In this document: in pieces, positions 1 through 8,620 of the stretch
Layout: each line of letters begins with the position of its first letter
Position numbering within the stretch: the first letter of the stretch is position 1
NCBI GenBank assembly: GCA_016716465.1
Contig: JADJWH010000003.1
Location: 1-36,833 of the forward strand
DNA from: Gammaproteobacteria bacterium
GTDB taxonomy: Bacteria > Pseudomonadota > Gammaproteobacteria > SZUA-140
Length of the DNA: 36,833 bases
Direction of reading: 5' to 3'
Notes under the pieces: model-generated
What the model saw: only the letters and a program-made list of their open reading frames with translations
What the model was told of the DNA's origin: nothing
The model's database searches: none
Position numbers and translations under genes: made by a program

Positions 1-758
1 CCTGGCCGGTGTAACAGCCCTTCCTGAAATTGATCCCGCCGAGCAGTTCCAGGTTGACGGTCTGCGGGATGAATCTCTTCGACCGTGGCGGGGAGATGTC
101 CGGGGATGCCGGCGAGGATGTCAAGGCGGTCCCAGGCCGCGGCGCCGACCGGCGCGGCCCGGGCGGCCAGCGCCGTCCAGGCGTTCCATGTCGGCGGGCG
201 GGCCGTAGGGCGAAGCGCGAGCATGCGCGCCCGGCACCCGCATCACGGTCAGGCGCCGCCGCGGCCCAGCGCGCCCGCGTCGGGCGGGGCCGGTTCCGAT
301 GCAGGTCCCCGAGAATCTCCCTCGGCGCGGGGGCCGGTGAGGCCGACGCCGATCAGCGACGCGTCCCAGGTCTTCCAGCGTCACCTTGGATATCATCACG
401 TATTTCTTCAGGCGCGCCAGCGTGTCGCCGAGCAGGGTGCGCGGGAGCAGCAGGTAATAGGAGTCGTCGCGGCGGAACACGCGCAGCAGGGCGAGCAGGC
501 GGCCCTTCGGGCTGCAACAGCCGTTGAGCTGGCTGCAGCCCTCGACGACGAGGTCGATGTCGTTGGTGAGCTGTCCCTGGAGGAATTTGCGGGCGTCCGC
601 GCCATGGACGCCGATCAGGCCGCGCTGGGACAGGTCCGCGATGACGTCCCCGCTGTCGGAGCCTGCAGCTCGCGCCGGGGATTGCCGAAGTGCTCGACGC
701 GGTCATCCTCGAGCGCGGCGCCCGCCTCGAGGAGGAACGTGTTCCAGCGCGGATTCAA
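1..758 (-). CDS. ygfZ: YgfZ, folate-binding GcvT-like tRNA-modifying protein (partial, frameshifted)
   Basis: YgfZ is a cytosolic tetrahydrofolate-binding relative of GcvT that supports some iron-sulfur enzymes, including the tRNA methylthiotransferase MiaB. Read on the minus strand, the pieces are FLQGQLTNDI, KGRLLALLRVFRRDDSY, LLPRTLLGDTL and KYVMISKVTLED. At the left window edge is the family signature KGCYTGQ (bases 1-24), so only the last part of the gene is cut off. The reading frame changes near 660 and again near 375, and the middle of the protein is not readable in one frame. The frame opens just after a TAA at 774-776, and the first usable start is TTG at 756-758, giving NPRWNTFLLEAG, a typical YgfZ N-terminus. 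It is divergent from sdhC. Identity is sure; exact start and frame are not. Confidence 0.85.
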
Positions 759-857
759 GCGTGGATCAAGGATTTAGGATCGGAACTGGGATCATAGCGG
801 AATTCATCCGCAGGGGTGTAAGGCTGGACGTGAAAGCGGCCGAGCTACCCAGACGGC

Positions 858-1238
858 GTGACAGCCCCAATACCAGAAACGGCCGGTCTTTCTTTCGCTG
901 ACCCGCACCACCTACCGGTGATGGCCGTGCTGTCCTCGGGCCGCCTCAGCGGCGTATTGCTGGTGCTGTCGATACCCGTGCTGGCCTATCTCTTCGACCG
1001 CTCGCTGGCGGACGCCGAGGGCTATGCCGAGGTGTTCGCGCTGCTGCAGGGCGACGGCGCGCGCGTCGTCCTGATCCTGCTGGCGTGGGTGTTCGCGCAT
1101 CATCTGCTGGCCGGGATCCGCTTCCTGCTCATCGACCTCGACGTCGGCGTCGAGCTGCGCGGCGCCCGTGCGAGCGCGTGGGCCGTGCTCGCCGGCGGCG
1201 TGCTGGCCATGTTCTGCGCGGCCCTGTATCTGCTATGA
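858..1238 (+). CDS. sdhC: Succinate dehydrogenase cytochrome b556 subunit SdhC (frame-damaged)
   Basis: SdhC is one of the two membrane anchors of complex II; it helps bind haem b and quinone. The protein shows three hydrophobic segments, SGVLLVLSIPVLAYL, VVLILLAWVFAHHLLAGI and AWAVLAGGVLAMFCAALYLL, and the family block HHLLAGIRFLLIDLD. The apparent start is GTG 858. Residues about 5-18 are out of frame: the shifted frame at about 865-905 gives the expected RPVFLSLTR, after which the frame returns at LPVMAVL. The usual S-x-x-H-R-x-[ST]-G signature is present only as LSSGRLSG, lacking one residue and the His. Both oddities sit in a stretch where every gene is frame-damaged, so base-calling error is likelier than real loss. 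The stop overlaps sdhD by ATGA. Confidence 0.9.
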   Translation: MTAPIPETAGLSFADPHHLPVMAVLSSGRLSGVLLVLSIPVLAYLFDRSLADAEGYAEVFALLQGDGARVVLILLAWVFAHHLLAGIRFLLIDLDVGVELRGARASAWAVLAGGVLAMFCAALYLL

Positions 1239-1574
1239 ACCGCCGCGCCCTGGGATTGCGCGCCTGGCTCTGGCGGCGGCTGAGCGCGGTCTATCTATTG
1301 TGGTCTACCTGCTGTTCGCCTGTGAGCCTCGCGCGCTGCGCTGCCGGCTCTATGCCGCATGGCGCGCCTGGATGGCGGATCCGCTGGTCGGGCTGGCGAC
1401 CGCGCTGTTCTTCGGCGCCCTGCTGCTGCACGCCTGGTCGGCATGCGCGACGTGATCATCGATTACGCGGGTGCGCTGTCGCCGCGCCTGGTCCTGCTCG
1501 CCCTGACGGGGCTCGGCCTCGCCGGCACCGGCCTGTGGGTGCTGCAGACCTTGTATACCCTCCATCGCGGATGA
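1235..1574 (+). CDS. sdhD: Succinate dehydrogenase membrane anchor SdhD (frameshifted)
   Basis: SdhD is the second membrane anchor of complex II. The start ATG 1235 overlaps the sdhC stop. The protein can be followed through three frames: MNRRALGLRAWLWRRLSAVYL, then VVYLLFA and WMADPLVGLATALFFGALLL with HAW, then GMRDVIIDYAG followed by a last hydrophobic helix ending in TLYTLHRG. The motif HAW-x-GMRD-x-I-x-DY is the family signature and carries the conserved His and Asp near haem and quinone; here it is split by a frame change near 1440. Another change lies near 1296. Rejoined, the product would be about 113 residues, normal for SdhD. Its TGA at 1572-1574 overlaps the ATG of sdhA. Confidence 0.9.
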
Positions 1575-3348
1575 GCGCTTACGCCGGCAATCAGGTGGAA
1601 CGCCGCCGCTTCGACACCCTCGTCATCGGCGCCGGCGGCGGCGGGCTGCGCGCGGCGCTCCAGCTCGCGCAGGCGGAGGCCTCGGTGGCGGTGGTGTCCA
1701 AGGTGTTTCCGACGCGCTCGCACACGGTCGCCGCGCAGGGCGGCATGAACGCGGCGCTCGCGAACGTGCTGCCCGACAACTGGCACTGGCATATGTACGA
1801 CACCGTCAAGGGCAGCGACTGGCTGGGCGACCAGGACGCCATTGAATACGTGTGCCGGCCGCGGCGCCTGGTGATCGAACTCGAGATCGCTGGCGTGCCG
1901 TTCTCGCGCCTCGACAACGGCAAGATCTATCAGCGCCCCTTCGGCGGCCAGAGCCAGAATTTCGGCGGCGAGCGGGCGCGCGCACCTGCGCCGCGGCGGA
2001 CCGCACCGGCCACGCCATCCTGCACGCGCTGTACCAGCAGAACATCCGCGCCAAGACCCACTTCTTCGACGAATACTTCGCCATCGACCTGCTCAAGGAC
2101 CATGACGGCTACATCCTCGGCGCGCTCGTGCTGTGCATCGAGACCGGCGAGCCGCTGGTGATCGAGGCGAAGACGACGCTGCTCGCGACCGGCGGCGCGG
2201 GCCAGCTCTACCGCACCAACACCAACGCGCGCGCATCAGCACCGGCGACGGCATGGCGATGGCGTTGCGCGCCGGCATCCCGCTGCAGGACATGGAGTTC
2301 ATCCAGTTCCACCCGACCGGCATCGCCGGCAAGGGCATGCTGATCACCGAGGCCGCGCGCGGCGAGGGGGGCTATCTCGTCAACGGCCAGGGCGAGCGCT
2401 TCATGGAGCGCTACGCGCCGACCGCGAAGGACCTCGCCAGCCGCGACGTGGTGAGCCGCGCGATCGCGACCGAGGTGCGCGAGGGCGCGGCTGCGGCCCG
2501 GACGGCGACCATGTCCTGCTGAAGCTCGACCACCTCGGCCGAGGTGATCCGCAAGCGCCTGCCCGGCATCCATGCGATGGTGCACCACCTTCCTGCGCAT
2601 CGACCCGGTGACCGAGCCCGTGCCGGTCTTTCCGACCTGCCACTACACGACCGGGCGGGATCCCGACCAACCGCTTCGGCCAGGTCGTGGCGCCGGAACG
2701 CCAGGGACCGGAGGAGCCGGTGCCCGGCCTGTACGCCGTCGGCGAATGCGCCTGCGTCTCGGTGCATGGCGCCAACCGCCTGGGCGGCAACTCGCTGCTC
2801 GATATCGTGGTCTTCGGCCGCGCGGCGGGCAACCACATCATCGAGTACCTGAAGGAGGCGCTACCACCGCGTGCTCGAACGCGAGACCATCGAGCAGCCG
2901 CTCGCCCGCCTGGCGCGCTGGGACGAAGGCGCGGCGGCGGGACGGTGAGCGGCCTGCGCGCGGAGCTGCAGCGCACGATGGAGCATTACTGCGGCGTGTT
3001 CCGCACCGAGGACGTGCTGCGGGAAGGGGTGATGAAGGTGAGCGAACTGGAACGGAGATTGCAGCATGTGAGCCTGAACGACCGCAGCCGGGTGTTCAAC
3101 ACCGCGCGCATCGAGGCGCTGGAGCTGGAGAACCTGATGGACGTGGCGCTGGCGGCGGTGACCTCGGCGCTGGCGCGGCGGGAGAGCCGTGGCGCGCATT
3201 CGCGCATCGACTACCCGCTGCGCGACGACGAGCACTGGTTCTGAAGCATTCGCTGTATTTCAAGGACGGCGGCGCGCTGGATTACAAGCCGGTGCGCATG
3301 AAGCCGCGCACCGTGGAGCCTGTTTCCCCAAGCCCAGGGGTGTATTGA
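1571..3348 (+). CDS. sdhA: Succinate dehydrogenase flavoprotein subunit SdhA (multiple frameshifts)
   Basis: SdhA oxidises succinate to fumarate with covalent FAD at the cytoplasmic face of the inner membrane. From ATG 1571 the pieces read, in order: the dinucleotide-binding LVIGAGGGGLRAALQLA; RSHTVAAQGG with the His that carries FAD; MEFIQFHPTGIAGKG; LITEAARGEGG; a TCHYT block; GLYAVGECACVSVHGANRLG; the block NDRSRVFNTARIEALELENL; and the end SLYFKDGGALDYKPVRMKP. At least eight frame changes are needed to join them (for example near 1980, 2230, 2490, 2520, 2660, 2870, 2945 and 3243). The rejoined length of about 590 residues is normal. All key motifs survive, which argues for sequencing error rather than a pseudogene. 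It lies between sdhD and sdhB in the usual order. Confidence 0.92.
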
Positions 3349-3350
3349 TC

Positions 3351-4056
3351 ATGGAACGCATGCGATTTTCCGTGTACCGCTACAATCCGGAGAGCGACGC
3401 CGGTCCCGTCATGCGCGCCTACGAGGTCGACGGCCTCACGCCCGACATGATGCTGCTCGACGCCCTGGCGTGCATCAAGGCGCAGGACGAGACGCTGAGT
3501 TACCGCCGCTCCTGCGGCGAAGGCGTGTGCGGCTCCGACGGCATGAACATCAACGGCCGCAACGGCCTCGCCTGCATCACCCCGCTGAAGGACCTGAAAC
3601 AGCCGATCGAGATCCGCCCGCTGCCCGGCCTGCCGGTCATCCGCGACCTGGTCGTCGACATGGAGCAGTTTTACCGCCAGTATCGCGCCGTCAAGCCGTA
3701 CCTGATCAACCACGACCCGGCCCCGGAGGTCGAGTTCCGCCAGAGCCCGGAGCGCGCGCGAACGGCTCGACGGCCTGTACGAGTGCGTGCTGTGCGCCTG
3801 CTGTTCCACCGCCTGCCCGTCGTTCTGGTGGAACCCGGACAAGTTCCTCGGCCCCGCGGCGCTGCTGCAGGCGCGCCGTTTCCTGCCGACAGCCGTGACC
3901 AGGCCACCGAGGAGCGGCCTGACGAGCTGGAGGACGCCTACAAGCTGTTCCGCTGCCACACCATCATGAACTGCGTGCAGGTCTGCCCCAAAGGGGCTCA
4001 ACCCCACCCGCGCCATCGGGGAGATCAAGCAGATGATGCTGAAGCAGTTCATCTGA
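3351..4056 (+). CDS. sdhB: Succinate dehydrogenase iron-sulfur subunit SdhB (frameshifted)
   Basis: SdhB carries the 2Fe-2S, 4Fe-4S and 3Fe-4S centres that pass electrons from SdhA flavin to quinone. The ATG at 3351 starts MERMRFSVYRYNPESD. The plant-type ferredoxin domain has RRSCGEGVCGSDGMNINGRN and LACITPL. The second half has CVLCACCSTACPSFWW and CHTIMNCVQVCPKG followed by LNPTRAIGEIKQMML, so all three cluster-binding Cys groups are present. Frame changes occur near 3755, 3885 and 3990. The rejoined protein is about 235 residues, the family norm. The stop TGA 4054-4056 abuts the next gene as TGATG. Confidence 0.93.
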
Positions 4057-4318
4057 TGGACGCCCGTGGACGCGGCGCGCGAGCGCGCGCGGCTGCACTG
4101 GCAGTGCCGCCGCGGCATGCGGGAACTCGACCTGCTGCTGCAGGCGTACCTCGATCACGCCTACGATGGCGCAGCGGACGCCGAGCGGGCGGCGTTCCGG
4201 CGCCTGCTCGACTACCCGGACCAGTTGCTGCTGGAATATCTTCCTCGGGGGCTTGCCGCCGAGCGATCGGGAGGTCTGCGATGTCATCGCCAGCATACGC
4301 CGCGCCGCTGCGGCTTGA
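4056..4318 (+). CDS. sdhE: FAD assembly factor SdhE (frameshifted)
   Basis: SdhE (YgfY/CptB) is a small cytosolic protein that promotes covalent FAD attachment to SdhA. The readable body runs from GTG 4066: ERARLHWQCRRGMRELDLLL, then FRRLLDYPDQLLLEYL. The segment RRGMRELD is the RGMxE motif needed for flavinylation. Near 4245 the frame shifts and continues GGLPPSDREVCDVIASIRR to a TGA at 4316-4318. The likely real start is ATG 4056, overlapping the sdhB stop, with one indel before codon 5. The rejoined length is about 87 residues, as in the family. Its place directly after sdhB makes functional sense, since its substrate SdhA is made from the same transcript. Confidence 0.9.
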
Positions 4319-4742
4319 CCTGCGCCGTTCGCGCCGGCTCGCGCTCTATCTGGCCGCCGCGCATGCCGGGGCGCTGGCGTTCATACCGTTTCTGCCGCTC
4401 GGGAACGTGACGGGCGCGCTGCTGGCCATCCTGGTCCTCCTGTGTCTTGCGCGGAGCTGTTCGGCCCGCGTGCTGATGCGCGGGGACGGCGACGTCGTGG
4501 CGCTGGTATGGGAGCGCGATGGTGAATGGCGCCTGGTCGAGCGGGGAGGGCGGACGCGCGTGTGCCGCCTGCGTCCGGATTCCTATGTGCATCCGTGGCT
4601 GACCGTACTCAATTTCGCCGGGGAGCGCCGTTGCTCGGTCGTCCTGCTGCCGGACAGTCTCGATCGCGACACCTATCGCCGCCTGCGCGTCCGGCTCGGT
4701 CTGCGCCGCGCCGAGCCCGCCGGGTCGGCCTATCCCGCCTGA
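4281..4742 (+). CDS. ygfX: YgfX/CptA family membrane protein
   Basis: A protein of 153 residues from ATG 4281. Two hydrophobic helices near residues 20-60 (LALYLAAAHAGALAFIPFL and VTGALLAILVLLCLA) are followed by a short cytosolic beta-rich part with VWERDGEWRLVE, YVHPWLTVLNF and VVLLPDSLDRDTYRRLRVRL. This is the YgfX (DUF1434) layout. In E. coli the family member was proposed as the toxin partner of SdhE (CptA/CptB), although a toxin-antitoxin role is disputed. Here, as usual, it directly follows sdhE and overlaps its 3' end by 38 bases in another frame, so the two are probably translationally coupled. The frame is intact, unlike its neighbours. It converges with nadB. Confidence 0.82.
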   Translation: MSSPAYAAPLRLDLRRSRRLALYLAAAHAGALAFIPFLPLGNVTGALLAILVLLCLARSCSARVLMRGDGDVVALVWERDGEWRLVERGGRTRVCRLRPDSYVHPWLTVLNFAGERRCSVVLLPDSLDRDTYRRLRVRLGLRRAEPAGSAYPA

Positions 4743-6363
4743 TGCGCCGGCGCCGCCGCGGTGCTTCGGCGTGAGTATGGTGTTGCACGGCGCCTGCGCC
4801 TGGTCGGACGCCGGATAATCCAGGGTGAAATGCAGTCCGCGGCTTTCCTTGCGCTGCAGCGCGGAGCGGATGATCAGTTCCGCGATGAGCACCAGGTTGC
4901 GCAGCTCGAGCAGGTCGCGCGTGACGCGGAAATTGCCGTAGTATTCGTCGATCTCGTGCTTGAGCAGCTCGGTGCGGTGCTGGGCGCGCTGCAGGCGCTT
5001 GTCGGTGCGCACGATGCCGACGTAGTCCCACATGAAGCGGCGCAGCTCGTCCCAGTTGTGCGCCACCACCACCTCTTCGTCCGAGTCCGTGACCTGGCTT
5101 TCATCCCAGGCCGGCAGCGCGCGCGGCGGTGCGAACTCCGGCAGGCGCCGCGCGATGTCCTCGGCGGCGGCTTCGGCGAACACCAGGCATTCCAGCAGTG
5201 AATTGCTGGCCATGCGGTTGGCGCCGTGCAGGCCGGTGAAGGTCATCTCGCCGACCGCGTACAGGCCGTCGATGTCGGTACGTCCGCGCAGATCCGTCAT
5301 GACGCCGCCGCACAGGTAGTGCGCCGCCGGCACCACGGGTATCGGCTCGCGCGTTATATCGATGCCGAGTTCCAGGCAGCGCTCGTGGATGGTGGGGAAG
5401 TGTTCGCGGATGAACTCCGCCGGCTTGTGGCTGATGTCGAGAAAGACGCATTCCACGCCGAGGCGTTTCATCTCGTGGTCGATGGCGCGCGCCACGATGT
5501 CGCGCGGGGCGAGTTCGCCGCGCGGGTCGAAGCGGTCCATGAAGCGGCTGCCGTCGGGCAGCAGCAGGCGGCCGCCCTCGCCGCGCACGGCCTCGGAGAT
5601 CAGGAAGGACTTGGCCTGGGGATGGTACAGGCAGGTGGGGTGGAACTGGATGAATTCCATGTTCGCCACCCGGCAGCCCGCGCGCCAGGCCATGGCGATG
5701 CCGTCGCCGCTGGCGATATCCGGATTGGTGGTGTAGAGGTAGACCTTTCCCGCGCCACCGGTGGCGAGAACGGTGCAGCGCGCGGATACGACGCCGACCC
5801 CGGGCGTCTTGCGGTCGAGCACATAGGGCGCCGACGCAGCGGGCCTCGCCGGATTCGTCCACCTTCTCCCGGATCAGGTCGATGGCCAGGTGATATTCGA
5901 AGATGGTGATATTGGGGTGTTCGCGCGCCTTCCGTTCCAGCGTGGTTTCAACCACGCGGCCGGTGGCGTCCGCGGCGTGCACCACGCGGCGGTGGCTGTG
6001 CCCGCCCTCGCGCGTGAGGTGGTAGTCCGTGCCGGTATCGGATCCGCTGGCGCGCGTGAAGGCGACGCCCTGGTCGATCAGCCACTGGATACACCTGCGG
6101 GCGTGTTTGACGGTATACTCGACCACCGTGGGATCGCACAGGCCGGCCCCGGTGCTGAAGGTGTCCTCGATATGGGATTGCAGCGAGTCTTCCTTGTCGA
6201 GCACCACCGAGATGCCCCCCTGGGCGTACAGGGTCGCGCCTTCGCTCAGGGCCGCCTTGGAGATCAGGGCGATGCGCGCGAAGGGGGCCAGTCGCAGGGC
6301 CAGGCTGAGGCCAGCCGCCCCGCTGCCTATGATCAGTACGTCGAAATGCCGGGGCGGAGCCAT
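4730..6363 (-). CDS. nadB: L-aspartate oxidase NadB (frameshifted)
   Basis: NadB is a cytosolic FAD enzyme that oxidises L-aspartate to iminoaspartate, the first step of de novo NAD synthesis. On the minus strand from ATG 6363 it reads MAPPRHFDVLIIGSGAAGLS (FAD-binding), LSEGATLYAQGGISVVLD, REGGHSHRRVVHAADATG, then after a frame change near 5830 ATGGAGKVYLYTTNPDIASG, FIQFHPTCLYHP, SEAVRGEGGRL, GLYAVGEMTFTGLHGANRMA and HEIDEYYGNFRVTRDLLELR. The open frame then runs far past the normal end, to about 4284, across ygfX and sdhE. A second indel near 4750 would instead give a TAG at 4730-4732 and a normal length of about 540 residues, which I adopt. A divergent promoter region separates it from rpoE. 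Confidence 0.9.
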
Positions 6364-6402
6364 GGCGGGGTATTAAGCCTTGATTTTATTATGGTATTAC
6401 AG

Positions 6403-6430
6403 ATGACCCAGCAGGGTAATCTGATACAAT
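6403..6430 (+). promoter_or_regulatory. Possible sigma-70 promoter upstream of rpoE
   Basis: The hexamers ATGACC (6403-6408) and TACAAT (6425-6430) are 16 bases apart and match the sigma-70 consensus at four and five positions. It would give basal transcription of rpoE with a leader of about 130 bases. This is a pattern match only. Confidence 0.3.
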
Positions 6431-6499
6431 CCCGTCCCACTCGCGCCGGGGACACTAGCTATATATCATAAAAGACTGAAATAGAAACCGTAATCACCT

Positions 6500-6527
6500 G
6501 AACTAAACGATAACAACACTGTCAACA
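6500..6527 (+). promoter_or_regulatory. Possible sigma-E autoregulatory promoter for rpoE
   Basis: GAACTA (6500-6505), a 16-base spacer and TCAACA (6522-6527) resemble the extracytoplasmic sigma-E pattern (GAACTT, 16-17 bases, TCTGA/TCAAA). The site is about 45 bases before the rpoE start. Autoregulation of rpoE/algU from such a promoter is standard in gammaproteobacteria; the match here is good at -35 and partial at -10. Confidence 0.45.
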
Positions 6528-6570
6528 CCATTTGAGCAAGGCGCGAAGCCTTTGCGGGAGGCCAGCCCGG

Positions 6571-7145
6571 ATGGGCGATAATAATGTTGACCAGGCACTG
6601 GTCGAACGTGTTCAAAATGGTGACAAGAAAGCGTTTGATATCCTTGTACAGAAATATCAATATAGGCTCACTAAATTGATATCGCGCTATGTCTATGATC
6701 AGAGTGAAGTTATGGATGTAGCGCAGGAGGCGTTTATCAAGGCGTACCGCGCCCTTCCGAGCTTTCGCGGCGAGAGTGCTTTATACCTGGCTGTACCGCA
6801 TCGGAGTCAACACGGCAAAGAACTATCTGGTATCCCAGGGCCGGCGGCCGCCCAGTGTGGACATCGATGCCGAGGAGGCGGGGTATCTTGAGGGCGAATC
6901 CGATCTCAAGGAGTACGCGACCCCCGGAGCACCTCCTGGTCAGGGACGAAATCCAGAATACGGTGCACAGTGCCATCGAAAAATTACCGGAGGATCTGCG
7001 CATGGCGATCACCCTGCGCGAGCTCGACGGCCTGAGCTACGAGGAGATCGCGGAGCGGATGGACTGTCCGGTGGGTACCGTGCGCTCGCGCATCTTCCGC
7101 GCGCGCGAGGTCATCAATACCAAGCTGAAGCCCCTGCTGGATTGA
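6571..7145 (+). CDS. rpoE: RNA polymerase sigma-E factor RpoE/AlgU (frameshifted)
   Basis: An extracytoplasmic-function sigma factor that directs the envelope-stress regulon. ATG 6571 follows a ribosome-binding site GGGAGG at 6556-6561. Sigma region 2 is clear (FDILVQKYQYRLTKLISRYV, then VMDVAQEAFIKAYRALPSFR). The frame shifts near 6778 to read YTWLYRIGVNTAKNYLVSQG, and again near 6922 to read HLLVRDEIQNTVHSAIEKLP and region 4, DGLSYEEIAERMDCPVGTVR followed by SRIFRAREVINTKLKPLLD. The rejoined product is about 191 residues, almost exactly the length of E. coli RpoE. It is followed by its anti-sigma gene 37 bases later. The frame breaks are most likely sequence errors. Confidence 0.93.
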
Positions 7146-7182
7146 ATCTGTTCAAAATAAACATAAACGACAGGTGTTGCCC

Positions 7183-7900
7183 ATGATGGAAAGAAACGCG
7201 GACAAGGTCTCCCTGCTGGTTGACGGTGAGCTCGACGAATGCGACATGGCATGCGTCACGGGCGATGAAAACCGATGAGCTGGCGGGTGCACGCTGGCGA
7301 AACTACCATCTGATCCGCGACGCCTTGCAGGGCAACCTGCCGCCCATCTCCCGCAGGACCTGGCCGGACGCGTCGCACTGGCCTCGAACACGAGCCCATC
7401 CATTTCAATCCGCGCCACCATCTCCTCCGCTACCGCCCCCTTCAGAACATCGCACAGGCCCGGGCCACCATGGGATTCGCCCTGGCCGCCTCCCTGTCCG
7501 CGATCGCGGTATTCGGGGTGGGTGTCATGGAGCTGAACAACGGTCGCAGCAATCCGGACGGCGATGAACATGGCCTCCATCACGCGCGGTTGCGGTCGCA
7601 GCAGGATCCGACGATGGCCGTGACCGTGACCCGACACCGGCTTCCGCGCCGCGGGCGTACAACTGGTGGCGGCGCGCCGCCGGCCCGTGCGGAGCAGCGT
7701 CACGGTCGCCGTGCTTGCCGCCAAACCCGTGGCACCGGCCGCGCGCGCCGTTCCACCGTGGCGGTGAGGCAGGGTATCCTCCGGCGGCGACCGATCTGTA
7801 CGACTATCTGGTGAATTCCCATCGCTACGCCCCGGCGCGGCGGATACCCAGGCGATGCTGTCCTATGTCCAGCTGGTCGGTTACGGGTCCGGATCGGTAA
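7183..7900 (+). CDS. rseA: Sigma-E anti-sigma factor RseA/MucA (frameshifted)
   Basis: RseA is an inner-membrane protein that holds RpoE inactive until it is cut by regulated proteolysis. From ATG 7183 the N-terminal part reads KVSLLVDGELDE, then after an indel near 7255 DELAGARWRNYHLIRDALQG, the sigma-binding region. Near 7350 the frame shifts again (HLPQDLAGRVALA), and a single membrane helix follows (MGFALAASLSAIAVFGVGVM, about 7470-7530). The periplasmic end is recognisable as LYDYLVNSHRYAP and, after another shift, MLSYVQLVGYGS. The RseA/MucA C-terminus normally ends in a similar YVRLVGY. The stop is taken as TAA 7898-7900. The usual next gene, rseB/mucB, is not found. Confidence 0.85.
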
Positions 7901-8071
7901 CGTCCGCCGCGGGTTTTCCGTCATATCCCCGCTCGCACATTGCGCGCCCTGTTCCGGAACTGCCTCCCGGCATATTTCCGACATTTCCCGGTGAAGCCTG
8001 GAACGGCTTCCGCATCGATGGAACCGCGGGCTCTTCTCGCCAGTCATACGACACTATCGGCACGCTCGGAC

Positions 8072-8587
8072 ATGATGACGGAAACGGCAAAGGTCATTGG
8101 AACAGAGGGAAATATGCCTGGGTGGAAACGCAGCGCATGACTACCTGCGGCAGTTGTTCCGTGCAGAAGGGTTGCGGAACCAGCGTCCTCGCCAAGGTGC
8201 TGGGTAACCGCGTCAACCGCATCCGCGTGATCAATACGATCGGCGCCAAGACCGGCGAATGGGTCGTGCTGGGCCTCGAGGATGGCGCGCTGGCGCGCAG
8301 CTCGTTTGCCGTATAGTGCCATGCCGCTGATCTTTCTGCTGCTGGGAGGTATCGGCGGCGGTCTGCTGGCGGACGGCCTCTCGTGGCAATCGAAGGATGC
8401 GGCCACGGCCGTGTGCGGTGCGCTGGGCTTCCTGCTGGGCCTGGTCTGGGTGCGTCGGTATGGCCATGCCGTGGCACTGGATCCCCGTCATCAGCCCAGT
8501 CTGGTCGGTTTCGCCGATACGGCCGGGGCCGATGAACACAAGATCGTGGTAGAGGACATCGTGCGCGATTACCGGCGCAAGATGTGA
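8072..8587 (+). CDS. rseC: SoxR-reducing system / sigma-E regulator RseC/MucC (frameshifted)
   Basis: RseC is a small inner-membrane protein linked to sigma-E control and, in E. coli, to reduction of SoxR. It starts MMTETAKVIGTEG at ATG 8072 (or 8075); after an indel near 8112 it continues YAWVETQRMTTCGSCSVQKG with CGTSVLAKVLGN. The Cys-rich C-x2-C-x5-C segment is typical. An indel near 8312 leads to two membrane helices, LIFLLLGGIGGGLLADGL and AAVCGALGFLLGLVW-like, and the end IVRDYRRKM. The rejoined length is about 171 residues, close to the family norm. It is followed 33 bases later by mucD. Confidence 0.88.
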
Positions 8588-8620
8588 ATCGGATGGATGA
8601 TGCAACGAACAGGAGTGCTC

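Noticed and set aside
85..777. A 230-codon plus-strand open frame
   Set aside because: It is antisense to ygfZ, whose motifs are clear on the other strand.
4284..4729. Extension of nadB to 4284 across ygfX and sdhE
   Set aside because: NadB family length and the convergent intact ygfX gene argue for an end near 4730; the extension is Gln/Arg/Pro-rich shadow sequence.
21..8600. Reading the broken sdh, nadB, rpoE and rse genes as true pseudogenes
   Set aside because: All keep catalytic motifs, several are essential, and the damage is clustered at the window end; sequence error explains it better.
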